NCBI GenBank assembly: GCA_050186725.1
Contig: JBFWYG010000009.1
Span: forward strand, 51,544 to 115,543
From: JADJYF01 sp050186725
GTDB lineage: Bacteria > Pseudomonadota > Gammaproteobacteria > Ga0077536
Direction of reading: 5' to 3'
DNA: 64,000 nucleotides
Part shown: piece after piece, positions 59,796 through 64,000 of the stretch
How positions within the stretch are numbered: the first letter of the stretch is position 1
Layout: each line of letters starts with the position of its first letter
Program-made: the position numbers and the translations under genes
Notes under the pieces: generated by a model
The model's database searches: none
The model's input: the letters and a program-made list of their open reading frames with translations, nothing else
What the model was told of the DNA's origin: nothing

Positions 59796-60608
59796 TCAGA
59801 AGATCGAGCGGCTGAGCTCGTGCACCGCCTTCAGCATGTCGTCGTCGTCGGTCAGCGCCTGGGCGATGGCCGAGTCGGTCGCGATCACCGGCGCCACGTC
59901 GCTCGCGATGAGCTTGGCGGCGTTGACCAGCAGGCGCGTGCTCGCACCCTCGTCCAGGCCGCTGCCCTTGAGATTGCGGGTCATGTGCCCGAACTTGACC
60001 AGCTGGCGCGCGGTGTTCGCGTCGATGCCGGATTCCTTCTCGATGATGGTCTGCTCGAGCTCCGCGTTGGGATAGTTGAATTCGAGCGCCACGAAGCGCT
60101 GGCGGGTGCTCTGCTTCAGATCCTTCAGCACGCTCTGGTAGCCGGGGTTGTAGGAGATGGCCAGGCAGAACTCGGGCGGCGCGGCCAGCACCTCGCCGAG
60201 CTTCTCGATCGGCAGCAGGCGACGGTCGTCGCACAGCGGGTGGATCACTACCGAGGTGTCCTTGCGCGCCTCGACCACTTCGTCCAGGTAGCAGATGGAG
60301 CCGTTGCGCACCGCGCCGGTCAGCGGGCCGTCGACCCACACCGTCTCGCCGCCCTTCACCAGGTAGCGGCCGATCAGGTCGGAGGCGGTCAGGTCGTCGT
60401 GGCAGGCCACCGTGACCATGGGCCGCTTCAGGTACCAGGCCATGTACTCGATGAAACGCGTCTTGCCGCAGCCGGTCGGGCCCTTGAGGAGCACCGGCAG
60501 CTGGTTCTTGTAGGCGGCGGCGAAGACTTTTATCTCGTCGCCGAGCGGCTGGTAGTAGGGCTCCTTGGTGACGAAGTTCTGCGCGGTGCGAATGGCGGTG
60601 GTGGACAT
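59796..60608 (-). CDS. MoxR-type AAA+ ATPase of the NorQ/CbbQ family
   Basis: 270 residues, the NorQ/CbbQ size. Walker A GPTGCGKTRF (about 42-51), the Walker B ICYLDEVVEA, and AISYNPGYQSVLKDLKQSTRQRFV with the sensor and arginine-finger regions are all present; the C-terminus keeps the small lid. Together with the VWA partner encoded just downstream it forms a metallochaperone-like activase. Substrate enzyme unknown. Divergent from ridA, with 117 bases between starts. Confidence 0.92.
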   Translation of the reverse strand: MSTTAIRTAQNFVTKEPYYQPLGDEIKVFAAAYKNQLPVLLKGPTGCGKTRFIEYMAWYLKRPMVTVACHDDLTASDLIGRYLVKGGETVWVDGPLTGAVRNGSICYLDEVVEARKDTSVVIHPLCDDRRLLPIEKLGEVLAAPPEFCLAISYNPGYQSVLKDLKQSTRQRFVALEFNYPNAELEQTIIEKESGIDANTARQLVKFGHMTRNLKGSGLDEGASTRLLVNAAKLIASDVAPVIATDSAIAQALTDDDDMLKAVHELSRSIF

Positions 60609-60647
60609 GGTGAGTATCGTTGGCGCTGCTGCGGGACCGGCCGACAC

Positions 60648-60653
60648 TATACT
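60648..60653 (+). promoter_or_regulatory. candidate -10 element for ridA
   Basis: TATACT lies in the gap between the divergent AAA+ and RidA genes, 72 bases upstream of the RidA ATG. No -35 box at 16-18 bases is convincing. Confidence 0.28.
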
Positions 60654-60725
60654 CAACCCGTACCACCCCAACTAGCCGCCGACTCCGGGCCGCGACCCGG
60701 TCGGCACCGCGCGGAGACCTGATTC

Positions 60726-61121
60726 ATGATCGAGAAGCTGAATCCCCCTGGCATCGTCACCCCGCTCAACAACGCCTACCACCACGCCGTGGTGATCCCG
60801 CCGAACGCGCGCCTGTGCTACATCGCCGGCCAGGTCGGCATGCGCCCGGACGGCAGCACCCCCGAGAGCCTCGACGAGCAGGCCGAGCAGGCCTGGCGGA
60901 ACGTGATGGCGTGCATCGAGGCCGCCGGCATGAGCGCGCAAAACGTCGTCAAAATAAACGCTTACCTGGTCGACGCGGCGGACTACCCGGCCTTCGCCGC
61001 GGCGCGCGCGAAGTACTTGGGCGATGCGCGCCCGGCCTCCACCGCGATTCTCATAAAGGGTCTCTTGAAGCCCGAGTGGCGCTTCGAGATCGAGGCCGTC
61101 GCGGCCCAGCCTGTGTCATAG
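60726..61121 (+). CDS. RidA/YjgF/Rid-family protein
   Basis: 131 residues. The trimeric Rid fold is indicated by HAVVIPPNARLCYIAGQVGMRPDG, WRNVMACIEAAGM and VVKINAYLVD, with the catalytic Arg in DARPASTAILIKGLL (about residue 104). Archetypal RidA hydrolyses reactive 2-aminoacrylate imines; other subfamilies act in catabolic pathways. It stands just upstream of two LLM oxidoreductases and may work in their pathway, but 153 bases separate it from the next gene. Confidence 0.88.
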   Translation: MIEKLNPPGIVTPLNNAYHHAVVIPPNARLCYIAGQVGMRPDGSTPESLDEQAEQAWRNVMACIEAAGMSAQNVVKINAYLVDAADYPAFAAARAKYLGDARPASTAILIKGLLKPEWRFEIEAVAAQPVS

Positions 61122-61274
61122 TGGAACAAGCGTAGCTCACTGATAATGAATCGGTTTCGCCGGTGGACGCTGGCTTTGCCGGCGTAGTAGTCTGACAGCA
61201 ACCGCGTCGGCGCCCAACGTCACTCACGGCGCCGCGGATGACCCTCAACGCAATGCTTTCCGGGGAGAGATGCA

Positions 61275-62501
61275 ATGGAAGTAGGTGCCTTTTACCTGCC
61301 GTCGGTCGGCCACATCGAAGACATCAAGAAGGGCATGGCGGGCAAGCGCACCGACCTGTACCAGCAGATGCTGAAGGAGATCACCGAGCAGGTTCAGTAC
61401 ATGGACCAGCACGGCTACTACGGCACCGGTTTCACCGAACACCACTTCCATATCGAAGGTGAGGAGGTGTCGACCAACCCGGTCATCCTCGATCTCTACT
61501 TCGGCATGCAGACCAAGAACATGAAGTTCGGTCAGCTCGGCAACGTGCTGCCCTCGCAGAACCCGATCAACCTCGCCGAGAACATCGCGATGGTGTCGCA
61601 GATGCTGAACGGCCGCGTGTTCGCCGGCTTCGCCCGCGGTTACCAGCCGCGCTGGGTGAACGTGCTCGGCCAGCAGGTCGGCCTGGCCGATCCGCCCGGC
61701 GGCGAGTCCTACGAGGAGCTCAAGCGCTCGCTGTTCGAGGAGCACTTCGACCTCATGATGACCGCCTGGAAGAACGACACCTTCAGCTTCCAGGGCAAGC
61801 ACTGGCAGGTGCCGACCAAGGACATCAAGTGGGCCGCGGCCGAAGTCGCGTGGAACTACGGCAAGGGCGTCAACAAGGACGGCTACATCGAGGAGATCGG
61901 CATCGCGCCGCCGACCTTCGACAAGCAGATCCCCGATCTCTTCATGCCCTTCGCGACCTCCGAGCGTTCCATCCGCTGGGGCATGGAGCGCGGCATCGTG
62001 CCGGTCACCATCATGACCCAGTACGAGGTGGTGAAGGAGCATTTCCGCGCGGGCATGGAGGCGGCCAACGCCGCCGGCAAGAACTACAAGTTCGGCCAGG
62101 GCATGGCCATGAGCCGCGAGCTGATCGTGGCCGACACCGACGCCGAGGCCGAGGCCATCGCGCGCGAGGCCGGCAGCTTCATCTGGAACAACTTCTTCGT
62201 GCCCTTCGGCTTCAATGCCGCGATCTGCGGGCCGGGGGAGGGTCCCTTCGACCTGCCGGCGACCTTCGAATCGCTGTCCGATCGGGGCCTGGTGATCTGG
62301 GGCAGCCCGGATACCGTCAACCGCAAGCTGGAGAAGCTGTTCCAGCAGCTGCCGGTCGACTACTTCTGGATGTTCATCTACAACCACATGCCGCAGGCCG
62401 CGTGCATGAAGAGCCTGGAACTCTTGACTGAGAAGGTGTGGCCGAACTTCACCGACAAGATCAAGCCGTCCAACACCGTGCGGGTCGCGGCGCGCGCGTA
62501 A
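61275..62501 (+). CDS. LLM-class flavin-dependent oxidoreductase (first of tandem pair)
   Basis: 408 residues from an ATG with GGGGAG seven bases upstream. The luciferase-like barrel begins with EVGAFYLPSVGH, YGTGFTEHHFHIEGE with the conserved EHH, KFGQLGNVLPSQNPINLAEN and MLNGRVFAGFARGYQPRW. A 20-30-residue insertion after FEEHFDLMMTAW distinguishes it from bacterial luciferase alpha. It should use FMNH2 (or F420H2) and oxidise an unknown substrate. A rho-independent terminator follows at 62524-62559. Confidence 0.88.
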   Translation: MEVGAFYLPSVGHIEDIKKGMAGKRTDLYQQMLKEITEQVQYMDQHGYYGTGFTEHHFHIEGEEVSTNPVILDLYFGMQTKNMKFGQLGNVLPSQNPINLAENIAMVSQMLNGRVFAGFARGYQPRWVNVLGQQVGLADPPGGESYEELKRSLFEEHFDLMMTAWKNDTFSFQGKHWQVPTKDIKWAAAEVAWNYGKGVNKDGYIEEIGIAPPTFDKQIPDLFMPFATSERSIRWGMERGIVPVTIMTQYEVVKEHFRAGMEAANAAGKNYKFGQGMAMSRELIVADTDAEAEAIAREAGSFIWNNFFVPFGFNAAICGPGEGPFDLPATFESLSDRGLVIWGSPDTVNRKLEKLFQQLPVDYFWMFIYNHMPQAACMKSLELLTEKVWPNFTDKIKPSNTVRVAARA

Positions 62502-62523
62502 GCGCGCTTCCACCCGCCACGAA

Positions 62524-62559
62524 ACCCGGTGCGGGCGCGAGCCTGCCCCGGGTCTTTTT
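62524..62559 (+). terminator. rho-independent terminator after the first LLM gene
   Basis: A 13-base stem with two mismatches (ACCCGGTGCGGGC paired with GCCTGCCCCGGGT) around loop GCGA, followed by CTTTTT. It would separate the two LLM genes or attenuate the second. Confidence 0.75.
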
Positions 62560-62574
62560 ATGCAGGAGCGTTCC

Positions 62575-63459
62575 ATGCGCCACGCGATCTACGCCCCCAC
62601 CTTCAACGACTACGGCGAGCCCTCGCGCCTCGTCGCGCTCGCGCAGGCCGCCGAGCGCGCCGGCTGGGACGGCTTCTTCATCTGGGATCACCTGGCGCTG
62701 GAACCGGGCGGGCGCCTGGAGCTGGTGGACGCCACGGTGATGCTGGGCGCGCTCGCCCAGGCCACCACGCGGCTCACGCTCGGCGCGATGATCACCCCGC
62801 TCGCGCGCCGGCGCCCGTGGAAGTTCGCCAAGGAGATGGCGACCCTCGACCGCCTGAGCGGCGGACGGCTGGTGGTGGGCGTCGGTCTCGGTGAGCCGGC
62901 GCCCCTCGAGTTCGAGGCCTTCGGCGAGGACGGCAGCGCGCGCGGCCGCGCCAGCCGCCTGGACGAGGGCCTGCAGATCTTCGACCGCCTGGTGCGCGGC
63001 GAGCAGGTGGATCATCACGGCGCCTACTATCGCCTGCGCGAGGCCGCGCTCGCGCCGCGCGCGACCCAGCAGCCGCGCATGCCCATCTGGGTGGCCGCGT
63101 CGCTGCCGGCGGTGGCCGGGCTGCGGCGCGCGGTGCGCTGGGACGGCGTGTTCCCGGTGCGCGTGCCGCAGGCGGTGCTGGACGGCGCGCCGGTCACCGC
63201 GCTCGACTGGCGCGACTGGTGGCTCACGCCCGCCGAGCTCGGCGCGCTCGCCACGCGACTGGCGGCGATGCGCGGCAGTCTCACCGGCTTCGACCTGCTC
63301 GCGAGCGGGCGTCTGGCCGATGCGCCGCGCGCCGATGCCGCCGCGACGCTCGCGGCTTTCGCCGCGGCCGGCGCCACCTGGTACTGCGAATGGGTCGACG
63401 AGGCGCCCGGCCACTTCGACGCGACCCTGGCCGGCATCGAGCGCGGTCCACCGCGGTGA
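62575..63459 (+). CDS. LLM-class (F420/FMN-type) oxidoreductase (second of tandem pair)
   Basis: 294 residues from the ATG at 62575, which has AGGAG seven bases upstream (the ATG at 62560 lies before it and is unlikely). Barrel motifs AERAGWDGFFIWDHL, TTRLTLGAMITPLARRRPWKFAKEMATLDRLSGGRL and VVGVGLGEPAPLEF match the luciferase-like family, group with F420-dependent type members. The C-terminal 60 residues lack the longer tail of other members. Cofactor and substrate are open. The auxin-efflux-type gene starts within its stop codon (GTGA). Confidence 0.88.
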   Translation: MRHAIYAPTFNDYGEPSRLVALAQAAERAGWDGFFIWDHLALEPGGRLELVDATVMLGALAQATTRLTLGAMITPLARRRPWKFAKEMATLDRLSGGRLVVGVGLGEPAPLEFEAFGEDGSARGRASRLDEGLQIFDRLVRGEQVDHHGAYYRLREAALAPRATQQPRMPIWVAASLPAVAGLRRAVRWDGVFPVRVPQAVLDGAPVTALDWRDWWLTPAELGALATRLAAMRGSLTGFDLLASGRLADAPRADAAATLAAFAAAGATWYCEWVDEAPGHFDATLAGIERGPPR

Positions 63460-64000
63460 ACGTGGTGTGGACGGTGGTGGCGCCGGTGTTCGGCGTGGTC
63501 GCGCTCGGATACGCGCTGGCGCGGCTCGGCGTGCTCACGCGCGAGGTCGGCGCGGGACTCACGCGCTTCATGTTCTACCTCGCCATCCCCGCCATGCTGT
63601 TCCGCGGCCTTGCGGGCGCGACCTTGCCGGCGGCGCCGCCCTGGGCGTACCTCGCGAGCTTCTACCTGCCGTCCTTCGCGGTGTTCGCGCTGGCGACCTG
63701 GGCCGCCGAAAAGCGGCTGGGGTGGGCGCGGGGCGAGGCCGGCCTGGCGGGCATGACGGCCTGCTACGCCAACATCGTTCTGCTCGGCCTGCCGCTCGCC
63801 CACGCCGCCTTCGGCGCGGCCGGCGAACTGCCGCTGTTCCTGCTGGTGGCGACCCAGAGCACGCTGTTGTTTCCGCTCGCCACCTGGGCGCTCGAGATCC
63901 GCGGCGCCGGCGCGCGGCCGCGGCGTGTGCTCGGCGCCCTCGGGCGACTCGCGCTGAATCCCGTGCTGCTGGCGCTGGCCGCCGGCTTCCTCGCCAATCG
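63456..64000 (+). CDS. auxin-efflux-carrier (AEC) family transporter, truncated by window end
   Basis: The first about 181 residues of a carrier with five of its ten membrane segments. GTG start overlaps the LLM stop. The AEC/bile-acid-fold start VVWTVVAPVFGVVALGYALAR, FMFYLAIPAMLFRGLA and ACYANIVLLGLPLAHAAFG are clear. Such carriers export or import small organic anions. It is co-transcribed with the LLM oxidoreductase. The rest lies beyond the window. Confidence 0.88.
   Translation, partial: MNVVWTVVAPVFGVVALGYALARLGVLTREVGAGLTRFMFYLAIPAMLFRGLAGATLPAAPPWAYLASFYLPSFAVFALATWAAEKRLGWARGEAGLAGMTACYANIVLLGLPLAHAAFGAAGELPLFLLVATQSTLLFPLATWALEIRGAGARPRRVLGALGRLALNPVLLALAAGFLAN

Noticed and set aside
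1..64000. CRISPR arrays, tRNA or rRNA genes, prophage or integron features
   Set aside because: I saw no regularly spaced direct repeats, no cloverleaf-like sequences with conserved TPsiC motifs, and no phage structural, integrase or transposase genes.

Overview
The window looks like one scaffold of a high-GC (roughly two-thirds or more G+C by eye) proteobacterium, most likely an uncultured gammaproteobacterium. The evidence is the gene content: a Pseudomonas-type spu/pot putrescine operon, DUF4124 and DUF3034 proteins, soxXYZA, an AtuA-type DUF1446 gene, and a dnaE2 preceded by an enterobacterial-style LexA box (CTGT-N8-ACAG). Runs of N at 22397-22406, 32443-32542, 37072-37171 and 43302-43401 mark scaffold gaps. 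The three 100-N gaps cut genes, so several proteins are incomplete. I see no rRNA, tRNA, CRISPR array, prophage or complete insertion sequence.

Layout. 1-2.6 kb: a NUDIX hydrolase and an MscS-type channel. 2.6-11 kb: a long minus-strand operon for putrescine uptake and catabolism (aminotransferase, PotFGHI-type ABC importer, glutamine-synthetase-like ligase, class I amidotransferase), ending in a CDF metal exporter. Most junctions are 4-bp stop/start overlaps. 11-15.7 kb: a secreted CAP/RTX protein, a DUF4124 protein, a divergent tusA / YeeE-YedE sulfur pair and an APH-like kinase. 15.9-20.3 kb: an operon of cupredoxin, membrane GGDEF/EAL protein, DUF3034 outer-membrane-type protein and exported truncated hemoglobin. 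20.3-22.4 kb: a VOC protein divergent from an FrhB-like iron-sulfur flavoprotein. 22.5-24.6 kb: soxXYZA without soxB. 24.6-29.2 kb: an LLM (F420-type) oxidoreductase divergent from a DsbA/HCCA-isomerase protein, a transglutaminase-like protein and a polytopic glycosyltransferase.

29.2-35.9 kb is the most unusual accessory stretch. Two very small membrane proteins lie downstream of a TetR regulator, with several TetR-type inverted repeats nearby. Next to them is a probable tungstate/molybdate locus: TupA binding protein, a small polytopic protein, a TiaS-like fragment, a TonB-dependent receptor, and a divergent ModE-like regulator with a periplasmic-binding-type sensor domain. 35.9-43.6 kb: aromatic/aspartate aminotransferase, SOS-controlled dnaE2, serC-serA. 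43.9-50.2 kb: an acyl-CoA carboxylase operon in which the biotin carboxylase and biotin carrier are separate genes, with an AtuA-like DUF1446 protein and an enoyl-CoA hydratase (isoprenoid or branched acyl-CoA breakdown). 50.2-55 kb: a CBS protein, a seven-PAS protein with no output domain, and a soluble diguanylate cyclase directly upstream of it. 55-64 kb: an FAH-family hydrolase, a second polytopic glycosyltransferase ending in a REP-like palindrome, a VWA/MoxR-AAA pair (NorD/NorQ or CbbO/CbbQ type), RidA, two LLM oxidoreductases in tandem and the start of an auxin-efflux-type carrier.

Themes that tie the window together are polyamine, sulfur and branched acyl-CoA catabolism, flavin/F420-type redox enzymes, c-di-GMP signalling coupled to periplasmic redox proteins, and oxyanion-metal sensing. 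There is no intergenic stretch above 300 bases; the longest, 43639-43934 (296 bases), holds only a weak hairpin (43719-43741) and no convincing gene.
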